A stretch of 64,000 nt of DNA from Collybiopsis luxurians FD-317 M1 (lineage: Eukaryota; Basidiomycota; Agaricomycetes; Agaricales; Omphalotaceae): the NCBI GenBank assembly GCA_000827265.1, contig KN834749.1, positions 113,500 to 177,499 of the forward strand, written 5' to 3'. A program made the translations under genes and the position numbers. The notes under the pieces are model-generated. The model saw only the letters and a program-made list of their open reading frames with translations, ran no database searches and was not told the DNA's origin. This document shows positions 35,004 to 46,976 of this stretch, one piece after another (positions within the stretch are counted from its first letter, which is position 1; each line of letters starts with the position of its first letter).

Positions 35004-37052
35004 ATGTTCTCTCCCTTTACTATCCTTCTGTTCGTTTGTGCCCTAGTGGTTGGAAGAGGGCTTGTCTGGATCGTGAACCTCTTGATCTTCTCACCGCTGC
35101 TCGACCCCCTCAGGAAACTACCAGGTCCGAAGGGGACGTTTTTCTCCAGCCATATCAAGTGGGTTATAGAGTATGTAAACCCGCAGTTTCTTGATTTACA
35201 GAGGTCAAAGAGTTGATGCCGGATTCTCAGTCCCGATCTCAGCGCCACACAACATGAAATTTGGAAAAAGCGGTACGGAAAGACTTTCAGGTATCATGGT
35301 TCTGGAAAGGTGAGTGCACTATTCGACTCGACATTCGTCTGAGAGAGAGCTTCATTGATTTCCCTATCCCAGTTTGACTATCGTTTGATGACATTTGATT
35401 TGCGCGCCGTCTCCCACATTCTTATGTCGCCTATCTATGAGAAACCAAAAGTCACCCGCAGATTTCTTTCTACTATGCTGGGTAAAGGTGGCTCGTTTTC
35501 ATTACTGTGCCCATTATCACCTTGAATAAACCTCGTCTTTGTTGATCTATAGGTATCTTCACAACCGAGGGCCCCGAGCATACATTTCAGGTATTGGAAT
35601 GCTTAGATTTTTCTCGATTCTCACAAAGTCACAATCGGCTCTTTTAGAGAAAGATCATTGGTCCAGCTTTTACCTTACAATCAATCAAAGCTATATCACC
35701 TATATTCCTCCGCACAGCAGATAATCTCCGCGACAAGTGGGACGAGATAATATCCAACGGACAAGATACCATCGACGTTTGCCATTGGCTGTCTCGAGCA
35801 ACGTTCGATGCTTTTGGCCAGGCTTGTCTGGATTATGATTTCCAAGCTATACAAGGGGAAACAGAGGAACTTTATCTCGCATTCCGTCGAATGTTTGATT
35901 TAGCAGATGAAAAGGGTATCTTGCGTATACTTATCCCACTTCTAGATAAATTATGGGTAAGCTAGCCAGTCGATATTGAGGTGATCTGTGTCGTGGGGCT
36001 TACTCTTGGCCCTTGAAGCCAGATAGAATCGCTCGCTTGGTGTCAGAAAGCCGTCAAGTAATATACGAGACTGGGCGGACATTAATCGCTCGGAAGAAGG
36101 CTTCTTTACTTTCTGAGAAAGAATCTCCGCAAGACAGTGATACGAAGGATCTCCTCGGTCTTCTCTGTGAGTTGTCGCATCTTTATATTTGTCCAAAGTC
36201 CAACTTGTATCCTGCACAGTACAATCTAATCTTTCCAATGACCCCGCAAAACGTCTTTCCGATACCGACCTTCTGGATCAAATATCGTCCTTCTTCTTTG
36301 CGGGCTCAGATACAACAGCATTATCTTTGACTTTCTGTCTATACTATCTATCGAAAAACCCTGACGTTCAAACGCGTTTGCGTGAGGAGCTCACTCAGCC
36401 AAACGTTCCGAGTTCAACACAGAGTTCAAAGTTTGAAGATAGAGCCTTTGACGCGTTGGATTCTCTGCCCTTCCTAGATGCGGTGGCTAGAGAAACACTA
36501 CGTTTAGCACCTTCCGTACATGGAACCCTTCGTGTTGCGACGAAGACTGATTTGATACCCACCAGCTCGCCTGTCGTCCTCGCCGATGGAACAGTCATCC
36601 CGCCCGGAGGCCATATCAAGATACGGAAAGGCAGCATTATACATATTCCAATTGAAGGTATCAATTTTGCCGAAGACATCTGGTCGAAAGACCCGCTGGA
36701 ATTCCGGTGAGCGCTCTATCATTTGTGCGAAAGCATTAATTCCTTAACGTGTTCATTCAGACCCGATCGATGGAGTTCGTTACCCTCCACCGCCCAACCG
36801 CCCAGCTTTCCTGGGCTAGCCAACGTAATGACATTTTCGTTCGGCAGTGGCTCTTGCCCTGGGTATCGCTTCACCATAGCGGAGATGAAAGCCTTCCTCA
36901 GTGTAGTAGTACCCCATTTTGCTTTTTCCCTGCCGGAAGGGCAGACGATAGGCAAACGAAATGGACTCTTTACCCGACCCTTTGTGAAAGGAAAAGTTGG
37001 AGTGCAGCTACCCCTGGTTGTGAAACGAATCGATGAATGTAGCACCCCGTAG
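35004..37052 (+). CDS. Microsomal cytochrome P450 with atypical haem loop
   Basis: A multi-exon gene (exon 1 35004-35170, exon 2 35231-35309, last exon from about 36761). The N-terminus is a membrane anchor (MFSPFTILLFVCALVVGRGL, then VWIVNLLIF) followed by the proline hinge LPGPKG. The I-helix is FFAGSDTTALSL, the K-helix ETLRLAP holds ExxR, the PERF-like PDRW is present, and the haem loop reads FSFGSGSCPGYRF. In the consensus FxxGxRxCxG the Arg is replaced by Gly, while the ligand Cys is kept. The TTEGPEHTFQRKIIGPAF block is typical of basidiomycete P450 families. The substrate is unknown. A TGTACATA element lies in the 3'UTR (37129-37136). Confidence 0.9.
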
Positions 37053-37355
37053 ACTTCGAGTGGACGGCAGTTCACAAGTTCGTTCCGACATCTATCATAC
37101 ATCTTGAACACAAATATTGTAGGTTATATGTACATAGGTCAAGCTATATTTTGTAATAAATGCAGGTTTTTATGCAGCAAGAAATGTAAGTGCAGAGACA
37201 CATAAATGTCGCAGGGTCTTCAAGAGATAGTCGTGGCAGCTATCTTCGTCGCAATTATCTCGATAGAATCATCAGATGCGAACCCAGGATCAGGTTGAGG
37301 CTCAGAATCGGAATCATGAATACAAATGACTTCAATCTCGCGTTCCGAGCTGCCA
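37053..37355. other. Convergent intergenic region
   Basis: P450 3'UTR with TGTACATA at 37129-37136, then the 3' flank of the SprT-like gene. A minus frame (37220-37534) here encodes IEVICIHDSDSE, a SUMO-interaction-like motif that could belong to an alternative C-terminus of that gene. Confidence 0.35.
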
Positions 37356-39424
37356 CTACTCGAAGATTTCGTAGGGGATGAGTTGCGAACGAGAGCCGAC
37401 GGTGAGTCTATGGTCAAAGGTATCATCAGTACTCTGTACATGATATCTTGTAGAAGATATCCGACCTCTAGGTTTGCTGGCCGCCATTCGGCTGCTTTTC
37501 GGGGTGTCAGGGTCACGCCTTGTTGCCTGCTCAAATTGCGGGACGAGCTGCCCTTTTAAGCAGGCCTCGCATTCTAGTGCAGAAACAGTTTAGCAAAATG
37601 ATTCTGGAACAGTGGAATATCTTCACCTGCACCGGTTGCGATAGATTTACTGAACCGACCCACACTGCAAGACATCAATTCCCCGTAACAAGGAGGGAAA
37701 GAAATCGTACGTGTATGTGCAGAAGTTACACTCTATCAATTCGTTCGTCTGTCAGAGTGAATAGCCAGTACAACAAACAAGAGACATACTCCAGTGGAAA
37801 GGATGACGAATCTCATAGTCGTGTGTTGTCTTAAAATTCTTTTTTCAACATTGGCTTTCGATCGCTTTGCATATCTACGTACTGAAACCACAATTCCGGG
37901 ACAGTCTTTTTCCACCTTTGCGGCCCTGTAGAGTGTAGAGAAATTGGGCGTCAGTTCAGATTCCTACGTTGTGGGAACATACCAGGCTTTGAAGATTTGA
38001 CCGTGGTTCTCGTCGATCTTCGCAGAGATAATCCAAGAAGCCAGGTGGCACATCTCGTGAGATAAAGTTCGGTCAATTCGCTCTGCAGAAGAAACATGAC
38101 GCTGACTTGTTAGTTCAGAAATTACTGTGAGACTAACCTTCTTCGTCCAAGATTTTGGTACCCAGTTCAATCTGGCTGAGGACCGAGCCATGTCGATCCC
38201 TAGATGGTTTCCTGAGTTCAGGATATACCCGAGGAATGAACTTCGTCAAACACTCGCCTTTTGTAAGTGGCTTTTCCGGCAGTTGTTCTAAACCTGGGAT
38301 TCCACAAAAGCACAGTAGTAGTTGGAATTTTGCTATCAAACACCTTCTCGTTCAAATAAGCAAATCTATCTTCCGCATATTTTTTCAACCTCTCAAGTTT
38401 TGCCTCGGCCTCGGCCTTCTTCCCTGTTCGTGGCTGCCTCTTCGTAGCCGACATACGACCAGCAGAAGATGGTGTGAGTCTGACGTTGACAGCAAGGTTG
38501 ACTGAGGCAGAAATTCTTCCACTGGGGGTGGACGGAATCGATGCTGACGCACTTTCGCCCTTGTCGTTGCTGAGCAATGGCAATTTTGGCTTCCTCTTGC
38601 GCTGGGGAGGGTCATTCCTAGATAAATTCTTGTATGATTAGGTGTCAAAATTCAAAGAGGAAATCCTTACATGATCAAGAAAGCCTCATCGTGAAGGGGC
38701 TGAGCTTCCGAATCCGAGTCTGAATCTGTGTAGAGGGATAATTTTGGACTGCGAAATACATTTTGAGGTTTGAAAGATAATTGGGAAAATGGCCGAGGAG
38801 CTGTCTCCAGCTTCTTAACACCCGTGTGCTCGTCTTCGGACTCTGAACTCTCAATAACTCTACGAGAAACACGATACTTGGTCGAAATCTTCGCAGTTTT
38901 GGAAGATGTGGAACTATGAGGGGGTCATTGAGTAAGTTTAAAATTGGCTACCGAGCTACGGATGTACCTTTGTGGTGCAGCAACCACAGAAGCTACTACC
39001 TCTGGCCTTACAGACCACGAGCCGGGCATAGCAATAAAAAGGTCATCGTCGTTAGTGCTAGGGAATCAAGTTGATTGGGTCATCAAGTCGAAAAGAGACT
39101 AAGGCTCCGACGCACTCTTCCTCGTCAGACGAAATTTCGATAACCTCATTCTCTCTGCCAATTCTAGACGCCTCAGAGTTACTAAGATGGAAGTGAACGA
39201 GCTTTACAAATCAACAAAAGGAAGCAAAAGCCTCTCACGTACGAGCGTCGAATTCTCTCCTCTTCACTATCCGGGACGATTTCTACTTCTGAATCTTGTC
39301 CACTGGCTATTGTACCGCTCACTGACCGTGTTTCTTTGGTCCTTGCACCGGTGGGACAGTTCGACGCTCCGTTTAGAGTGAGAGATGAAGCGGCACACAG
39401 AGTTGCGTGCTGTGTTTGAGGCAT
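37356..39424 (-). CDS. GCNA-like SprT metalloprotease with acidic SIM-rich N-terminus
   Basis: Twelve exons sum to 487 residues (39243-39424, 39116-39181, 38968-39057, 38671-38913, 38258-38617, 38138-38199, 37983-38082, 37883-37925, 37790-37829, 37711-37732, 37627-37664, 37356-37573). The disordered acidic half carries SUMO-interaction-like motifs: EVEIVPDSEEE, EVIEISSDEEE, VIESSESEDE. The SprT domain follows (ERLKKYAEDRFAYLNEKVF, WNPRFRTTAGKATYKR, IELGTKILDEEERIDRTLSH) with the zinc site HEMCH, then THDYEIRHPFHWKCNFC, GRFSKSI and CEACLKGQLVPQFE, which complete a Zn ribbon (CxxC plus CxxC). GCNA/Spartan proteases resolve DNA-protein crosslinks. The intron at 38200-38257 has a GC donor. The gene is divergent from the 2OG oxygenase. 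Confidence 0.87.
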
Positions 39425-39559
39425 GGTACTCACAGGAAGAAACAAAGATGATGGAAGGAGAGAAACCTTCTGTGTTCGCCGGAAGCAATTCAATTGACGC
39501 GCTTGCCAACAGTCACGTGGTGGTCCAGCTCAGCGTCTAAATGACTGATTAAACTTGAC

Positions 39560-40435
39560 ATGGCGCCCAAAGGAAAGAAAAGAGAATCTAACAAATCTAC
39601 TGCCCCTCCGCCACCAAATTGGCCTGCATTTCGGCCATTGATTCCATCGTCTTCCTTGGCTCTTCATGAGGTGCTCTCAAACCAGATCGTCACAATCCCT
39701 AACTTTTGGCCTTCTGCTCTTTGTAAAACCTACGTTTCATTTCTTTCCAGTCTACCTTTAGTGACAACCCCGGGCAAGCCCAAGAAGGGAGAAGCTGTCA
39801 GGGTAAATGATCGTTTTCAGATCCACGATCCTGCTTTCGCGAAACAACTTTGGGAAGAAACGGCAATGAAGGACATTGTTATGGGTGATGTCCAATCTGA
39901 GGATGGGCTACAGCTGACTCAAGAGCAACGTAAAGTGCTCTGGGGTGGGGATGTGGTTGGTCTCAATCCAAATATCAGGCATGTTAGATTGACTCGGCAT
40001 GCCATCATCTGTGTTGACCATTTTGGCAGGATTTATCGGTATTGCAAAGGCCAATTCTTTGACCGACATTGTACGCAGATATTCACGTTCCTTTTAGCAT
40101 GAACCATTATCATTTTGATAGATGACGACTCGAACAATGTTGTTATTCCTTCAAGTCCAGCAGATATCAAGGTGCATACTACGTGGACTCTCCTCCTTTA
40201 TTTAACTTCACCAGCGACTGGATGTATCGGTGGCGAAACCGTCTTTTATCCTGATCCACCTACAAAAAAAGCTCCACCGCCGGAACCGATAGCTGTAGGC
40301 TTGGAAGTGGGAATGGCACTGTTCCATCGTCATGGCACAGAATGTATGCTCCATGAAGGAAGAGAGGTACTTGAAGGAGAAAAGTGGGTCATTAGGAGTG
40401 ACCTTTGTGTACGAAACAAATCTAATGAACTATGA
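39560..40435 (+). CDS. 2-oxoglutarate/Fe(II) dioxygenase (prolyl-4-hydroxylase type)
   Basis: Three exons (39560-39978, 40030-40070, 40122-40435) encode 257 residues. After a basic start (MAPKGKKRESNKS) comes IVTIPNFWPSALCKTYVSFL and the double-stranded beta-helix: NPNIRIYRYCKGQFFDRHYD with the HxD iron ligands (H-Y-D across the second splice), TTWTLLLYLTSP, GGETVFYP, and GMALFHRHGTECMLHEG with the distal His, then EGEKWVIRSDL where the Arg would bind 2-oxoglutarate. The likely substrate is unknown; related fungal proteins are annotated as P4H-like oxygenases. The first intron has a GC donor (GCATGT at 39979); no GT donor preserves the frame. It shares a 135 bp head-to-head promoter with the SprT-like gene. 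Confidence 0.88.
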
Positions 40436-41057
40436 TATTTTATTACTTCACGCATACGATACTTCGGTGGAGATTCGAAAACTCTCGGCGGTGTCTACTT
40501 ATTACGCTCTTGCCTTTGCGTGAATGGTAGCAAATAGGTTTAGGATAATCTATTAATATCGCAAGGGCGACGTTGTAAATATGACAGTTGGCGGACTTTC
40601 GAGCCCGAGCCGGAATAGTTCTCGCTGAGAGGGACTGAGAAGGTATTTCTGTGGCTTGTATCAATCATCCCGCACTGAAATGCTCCCTTGAACGTTGGCA
40701 TCAAGTCGAAGCCGTGATGCTTGTCCGATTTCAAAGTCGCTTCTCCAGTTCACTGCCTTGAAAATCCAAAGTCCACATGGGTAGACTGGGGGAAATCGGA
40801 ATTGCTATTCAGAGATGCGGATGCTTCTAGAGCACCAAACTGACTGGATCCGTTTGTAAGTTGTATTCCTATTCCTGAGCATCATTAGGATTATAATCGA
40901 GGTAAGCTGAGTCGGTCCCAAGATTGAACGCACGGTCACTTGTCAATTTGGCGGTATGAAAAATGGTATAAAAGCAGAATGCAGCCGTGAGTAGGAGGCA
41001 CAAGGATTCAGAGATCCAGTTTTGCCTCCTCCATTGGTCCTCTTCCTCGTATCCATA
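40436..41057. other. Intergenic: promoter of secreted-protein copy 1
   Basis: No gene seen upstream of 40850. The last 200 bp resemble the promoters of the two later paralogues. Confidence 0.5.
40933..40973 (+). promoter_or_regulatory. Conserved promoter block with TATA box, copy 1
   Basis: Starts CGGTCACTT and ends in GGTATAAAAG. The block recurs at 48206 and 51159 upstream of the paralogues, at 83-125 bp before each ATG. TATAAAA is at 40967-40973. Confidence 0.6.
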
Positions 41058-42044
41058 ATGCTCTCTTCTTTCAAGTTTACTGCTCTCATAACCGCCGCTG
41101 TTGTGGTTGGTGTTCAGGCTGAGACGCATACAGTAACCTTCACTAACAAGTGAGTCAAGTTCAAGCTCTTTCTGAAACATCGCAGTCTAATCGAGACTGT
41201 ACAAGCTGCGGCCGTGGTACCGTTAGTATTCGTTCGTTCGCTATTTACTCAAATTTCGAAAATTGACCATTTCCGTACAGCCGTTGTTGAAGCAAAATGG
41301 CAATACTCTCTCTACTGGCGGGGCCTTCACCTCTAACGGTAAGACATTAACTTTTTCTTCCACTCTCATTGTATGACTCTGTTCTCGAAGGTCCTCTTGA
41401 GGCTGCCATTGCGTGAGTAGTTTTCATTGTCATTCCACTTTTGGCGATTGACGGGTTTGACTCTGCAGTTACCTCGATGTCGGTGAGGACATTTTGACCG
41501 ACTCTCTCGTATAGAATATGCAACCACTTAGCTTGACTGACGCAGGCTGCGGCGCAAATGGCGAGGGCTGTACCTTGATCGAAACCACTTTGGTCAACCC
41601 TACTTCCCCCGGATCTGGTTCGAGTACTGACATCAGCTTGATACCCCCGTATGTCGTTGCTTTGACACTATCAAATGTGTGATCCTCAACAATATTACTC
41701 GGTCTTCTAGGCACGCCTTCTCTGTTACCTCTGGGTTTGGGTGAGAACTACCTCGAAGTATTTCAGTATAGAACACCGTTGATCTCATCTCTTCGTAGGT
41801 ATTACAACGGATGCGACGGTGCTGGAGCTGATTGTACGTCTATACAAGTTTTCCCGATATCCGCTGATATCTCACTTCCCTGTTAGGTACAGAGGCTGGT
41901 TGTCCCACTGCTTTCGAGAACCCAAGTCAGACCGATCGCCAGGTCGCCTGCCAAGTGGACAATGTACGTTGTATCACAGCATACAATGTTCACTGACTGA
42001 CGCCCAAATTGCAGGTCAACCTCGCCATTACTTTCTGTGATTAA
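41058..42044 (+). CDS. Small secreted Cys-rich protein, 'glycopeptide' type, copy 1
   Basis: Ten exons within 1 kb encode about 160 residues. A signal peptide (MLSSFKFTALITAAVVVGVQ, then AE) precedes HTVTFTNKCGRGTPLLKQNG, LSTGGAFTSNGPLEAAIAYL, DVGCGANGEGCTLIETTLVN, PTSPGSGSSTDISLIPPHAF, YYNGCDGAGADCTEAGCPTA, and NVNLAITFCD. The mature part has eight cysteines. Proteins of this sort are common in Agaricomycetes and often labelled glycopeptide. The GSSTDISLI block recalls thaumatin-like proteins (my inference). Exons of 14, 16 and 22 nt are conserved in all three copies. The role is unknown; it should be extracellular. Confidence 0.85.
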
Positions 42045-42603
42045 GTTGTTGTTCTAGTATCTGTAGCTATGGAATGACTCGGAAGGTTAAGCCTTAAAGA
42101 AATTTCGATATGGCATGAATGGATTGAACCAGAGCTTTCTCATGGATTATCGAATGACACAGACAATATTGCATATGATCGATATACGATCGCTTAAACC
42201 CGAAAAAGATAGATTACCCAATACGGAAAGATCAAAGCAAGGGATATCAGGACCATGAATTCTGGCGCAAGTTAGTGACTCACGCACGAGATAGACGTAT
42301 ATGCAGTGGAAATACACGCGTTGATTACGAACAGGAACTCCAAGAAATGTGGTTCTGGATTGCAGAGGGGTAGTCATCAGGTGACTGCTCCCATGAAGCT
42401 AAAAAGGAATTTATAAGGCGGATTCGTGAAGGATTAAAGACTGATTACCAGAAAGATCAAAGGCCAAGTGAAAGCTGCGGAATAGAGTAGCAATTAAGGT
42501 GAAGAAAAGGCGGAACGGTCCGCCGACAAGAAAGAACACGAAACGCAGCAAAATTGAGTAAACCGAGGCTGGGAGCTCCGATATTATTTACGGCTCGCCG
42601 CCC
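42045..42603. other. Intergenic with duplicated 3' flank
   Basis: The piece around 42197-42260 (ACCCAATACGGAAAGATCAAAG) recurs after copies 2 and 3, near 49410 and 52385. No gene seen. Confidence 0.55.
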
Positions 42604-44371
42604 TTAAACACTTTCAATTGCTTTCACCTCCAGTTCCATCCGCTTCCACAGGTACAGTCTTTCTTCGTAAAGCTCTTCCATCGTCGGTGGTACCCACGCC
42701 GCTTCAGCTGTTTTCAGAGTTTCCGGGGTGATTGTGGTGCCGTACTCCCGCTCGAATTGTTTTCGAATTTGATAAAGGGTGATAGGTTTACCTTCCTCGC
42801 TACCGTCGCCGTAGGCTTTTTGCTGTTCTTCTAGAATTATAAACATCTTGTGAACCGCAGGGATGCTTCCGGAGGCAAATGCTCGACGACGAGCGACGAG
42901 GAATATCAATCGGGCTGTAAAGAATGTGACAAGTGAGTAAATGCCAACTTGGGTCCGACCATGGTGACAGAAGCAACCGACCCCAAGGATTTAAGACAGC
43001 GAGGGACCTCGTGCGTGCAAATTCCAAGTTGAACTGTAAAACTGTTGAACTTGAGAAAGGAGATCAAGCGGGGTACAACCTCACATGGTAATCTCGATTA
43101 ATGGAGTCCGGTTTGCTTAGATACCATATCTGGCGCGAGAGAGCGGGAGAACGGAGAAAGCCGGGGGCAGGTTCGGGACAACCGATAAATCGACCTCGAG
43201 CTGAAGGAGTCGGAGAGAGGAGCTTCGGGTCAAACTTGTCCTGACCACAAAACTTTTTGTGTCCTTTCCAATCTTTCTTCTGACATTCGCTATGGAAATG
43301 GTTAGCTTTTAGACCATCAGAACTGATAAGCAGAACCCCTACGATGAGCAATACCAGACAAGTTTACATTGACTGCATTTGCGCAGAGTCGTTCGGTCGT
43401 CGGTCCTGGCATTGCAGGTCCAACATGCATAAGATTTGATCGCGGCTTCCTCATAGCACTGCGATTGATCGACATGCCTCTCCGATTTCTTGAATCTCTC
43501 TCGGAATTTCCCCGACTCTTCCATCTTATGTGATGAGTTTTGAATTGGGATGACCGGGGTGGGGGCCATACCATACTAACATAAATCGAGAAAAAATGAG
43601 CCTGATTGATTGCAATTAGAGTAACGAGAAGGGCATACAAACGCTTCGAGTGCTCCTTGGAGAGTAGCAATAATATACCAATTTCGGAGCAGAATGCTGT
43701 AATATGCAAAAGCCTTCACAACGTCCGGGGCTTTCTCAGTTTGACGATACTCGATTTTAGTGTATGGGTGCTCGAAAAGATAGATTTCCTGGATTTGACC
43801 GCTGCCTGCAGGATCGTGTGCAATGAGCCGCTTTAGCTAAAGGGAGAATGTTAGTAATACTTTGTAAAATTGCAGGCTGACAACTGACCAGGTTAATGAG
43901 ATTGAATTCACCACTGCCTATCAGACCTTCGATCGTCATCTCAGGACAGGCGATGCGGCTGTTATCGCGAGGGGCCAAGCAAGCACCGCGATATAGTCCT
44001 TCAAGGGCAATCTCTTTTTTCTTCTCCACTTCGAGTTCCTTCCAATCGGCCTCAAAGTTACCATAGACCATTTTTTCCATAGCAAGAGAAATCGTAATTC
44101 CTTCAGCTCTGATAATCTCCCTAGTTCGCTTAGCGATCTCCAGGTTGAGATACGATATACCCATGCTATTTGCTGCGTCGATAATATCCGCACGGTCCTC
44201 CAACGGCACCATTTCGAAAGAAGGGTTAGATTGGAACCGACCATATTTACGAGCAATATCGCGCTCAAAGTATTCATTCCAAGCGGCTCGATGAGTGTGT
44301 TTATTGGGGCGTGGCTCCTCTCCAATTTTTCTCGCGCGCTTCGACTTGCGAGAGTGCTTGCCATGGGCCAT
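42604..44371 (-). CDS. MYND zinc-finger protein
   Basis: Six exons (43889-44371, 43639-43836, 43343-43575, 43085-43289, 42982-43033, 42604-42914) encode 493 residues. About 250 residues without a known domain (WNEYFERDIARKYGRFQSNP, TREIIRAEGITISLAMEKMV) precede the MYND finger: CWTCNARTDDRTTLRKCSQC, KLVWYCSSECQKKDWKGHKK and FCG. All seven Cys and the His of the C4-C2HC pattern are present, the finger being split by an intron after YCSS. The C-terminus is helical (QIRKQFEREYGTTITPETLK). MYND fingers bind proline-rich partners; the family is greatly expanded in mushrooms and the role of this member is unknown. The first ATG in frame is 44371; the longer open frame starts without one. Confidence 0.85.
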
Positions 44372-44855
44372 CGGAGGCAAAGTCGTAAAGGAGCTGGTGG
44401 TGGAGGTGAAGGAAGGAAGGTTGAGGAAGTTGATTTTGAAGGAAGTAGGTTTTGAAGGAGTCGGTGATACATTGACACAGAAGCTGAGAATCCCATTCTA
44501 CGACCGAAGAGAAGTCAAGAGATGAAACCAAGCTGTCCGATTTCTAGCGAGTACTTTCACGATGCATATATGGCAGAAAAGTGGCAGCTGACTAGATATT
44601 TGCTCCAGAATCTAGCGCTTCCACGACTGGCTCTGGAGTCTGAATGTATTACTTTGAATCATTAAGACAACAACAGCAGTAACGGCTAGAAACACTGACA
44701 GGACGTTGCGGATCCCTTGCTGAAACTGTGGATGCCGATTTTCGGCAGGCTAGGGATTATGATGGATCGAAACGTCGAAGCTACAAACTGATAGATAGCG
44801 ACAGTGTATAGCGTACCATGTAACTACAGTAATAACATCCAAAAAGTCCACCTTA
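44372..44855. other. Intergenic region
   Basis: MYND gene promoter and GH79 3' flank. No gene seen. Confidence 0.5.
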
Positions 44856-46976
44856 TTAAATGAAGAGTCCCGCAAAGATCCCCACTAAAATAGATAATAA
44901 TCCTAGAATCGTCCCTCTGAACTGATCTCTCTCAGCAGAGTTAGTTTGGGTGCCTGCAGAAGCAGAATCCAAAAATAGCACCGCAAGACTGGGCCCCGGA
45001 ACCGTTAAATTACAACCATTTGAACAATCCATATTCTGGTTCGCATGTGCCCATCCACTCGACGTATTTGCCGGAACTGGCTTCCCATCTCCAGCACCAA
45101 GGAATGTTTGCTCACCCCAAGCAATATTAAACTTTTCCGTTATACTCTCTGCTGATAAGAACTTGACCAGTGCATTCTTTGTATTCGCTGCTTTCAAGCC
45201 ACTAGGAAGCGCAAATTCCACAGAATCGTTCCCGTAATTAAACAATGCAATTCGATTCAGAGAAGAACCAGCCGTGTCATAGACGGCGTAACCGCCGACC
45301 GTCGTATTTGCGTTGGAGGATACGTTAAGATCAGTGACGATGCTACCGTTGGAAGAAGTGAAGATTTCGGCGGCGGCTGTGAGGGCGTAGAACGGAGGAA
45401 GGGTGGTCCAAGTGTTCGAGTCCACTTGTGACACATTCGGCGGAGTGACCAAATTGTAAGAAATGCCCTACGGGAGAGATGCGGCTGAGGTATCGTAACG
45501 CTGTGACGAAAGCTTATCTTCTTACCTGTTCCCTGGTATGAATATAAGCAGCCACATAGCCGATAGAAGCCATTTGAAGGGCATAATCGACAGACCAGAG
45601 GGAGCCAACGGCAAAAGTATCGGAGATTCCGGGAATCCCTCCGCAGGACGCGCTATTAAATTCGCTCATCAGCATGCGCGGGGCACCTGTGGTCGTATTA
45701 CTGGTAACGATATCGATTCCAGGTTTCTGCCATGCCGCGAGATCAACGACTAGCATAAGTTCCACGATAAGCTGCAGTATAATCCAATCGCCAGGGAGAA
45801 ACGAACCATTGCCATGTTGCGTATAGTAAGCCAATGGGTATTGGTAGCCGCTTGAGAAGCAGTTGTTTTGAGGATAGTGCTGAAGCCTGCGCAACATATG
45901 TCAAATCCAGTGGTGCCGGAAAGGGGAGATTGACGGACGTGATGTATTTCAAGACGTTAGTAAAGTTGGATAGATATCCTTGTTGCAATAACGTAGCCAA
46001 ATCCTATATCTTTGAATGAGCACTTCACACCAGCTCGGAATGCAGAAAGAGGCGTACCCAACTACAGCAGACGGTCGGTCCGGCAACGTTGTGGCCATTC
46101 GCCAAATTTCCAGCAGTAGTATTACTGATATCCCCCACAGCCGCTCCGAATTCCTTTCAACTTCATCAGGCTCAACGAACCAGCAGTAGAGGAGTATACC
46201 GTACACTGATGTAGTCGTCCACCGTGTAATTTTGGACAGCCGGACGTTGGCCGTGAACGGTGTAAAGATCAGGTTCCTGAAAGCAGAATGGATGAACACA
46301 ACACGACGAAATATAGCTTTGGATCAATGCCATACATTTCCTAGAAGCATGGCGTCCAAATGACTCTCCAGAATTTTGGCGGCGTCTCCCGCGATTACTG
46401 AATTCGTGTTGGTCGTATTGAGGGTCAGACCTTTACGCCATTACGCGTACGCGTCAACTAGGCTGACAATGCTACGAAGAAGCGCGTACCTATCAAATAT
46501 TGGACACTGTTGACATCTTCGGAGACCTTATTCATCACTTCCCACAGCATTGGGCCATAATCAACGGGCTGATTGTTCGAGTTGGCATTCGGATCGGTAA
46601 GGACGAGCATGGGCGAAGTCTGAGAGGACACATATGTCGAAACATCGGCGGAATTGCCTCCGACTCTGATGCGGACGGCGTTGGAGCCTGTGCGAGATCT
46701 AATTTCACCGAGATAATTGAGCATAGGCAGTGGGATGGTATCTGTGTCATTTCCGACTGTAGGGAGTGAGAGACGTAAGTAGAACCGAAAGAAAAACGAC
46801 TTGCAGTACTCGTTCATGGAACTCAGCTCAAAACTGATCCCTAAAAAGTTCCCGTCTACGACATTCTTGGAGGAAGGAGCTGAAGGAATGCTGAGTTCTT
46901 GAGCGTCAGCATTTACAAAAGGACATAATTGAGAGCCAAGGAACAGCATAAAAAGAGCCCCCAAACTCGAAATCAT
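44856..46976 (-). CDS. GH79-type beta-glucuronidase with GPI-like tail
   Basis: A multi-exon minus-strand gene. The protein opens with a signal peptide (MISSLGALFMLFLGSQLCPF). Family 79 landmarks are FLGISFELSSMNEYC, NAVRIRVGGNSADVSTYV, the acid/base region GNEPDLYTV (the Glu begins a new exon, so the splice is essential) and the nucleophile region MLMSEFNSASCGG. They are followed by DTFAVGSLWSVDYALQMASI and a beta-sandwich domain. The C-terminus (DQFRGTILGLLSILVGIFAG) is a hydrophobic tail fitting a GPI signal, so the enzyme is probably held at the cell wall or membrane. GH79 enzymes remove glucuronic acid from arabinogalactan-type glycans. I did not fix every splice site in the middle of the gene. 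Confidence 0.83.

Noticed and set aside
34634..35194. A 186-codon plus-strand ORF upstream of and overlapping the P450 start.
   Set aside because: It overlaps the P450 membrane-anchor exon in another frame and its protein has no family features. The P450 frame is clearly the coding one.
37220..37534. A separate 104-codon minus gene after the SprT-like gene.
   Set aside because: It overlaps the last SprT exon and has no independent family. Its SIM-like end is noted instead as a possible alternative C-terminus.
43936..44496. A 186-codon minus ORF overlapping exon 1 of the MYND gene.
   Set aside because: It lies in another frame of the same strand; the MYND frame joins exactly to the finger exons with a total divisible by three.
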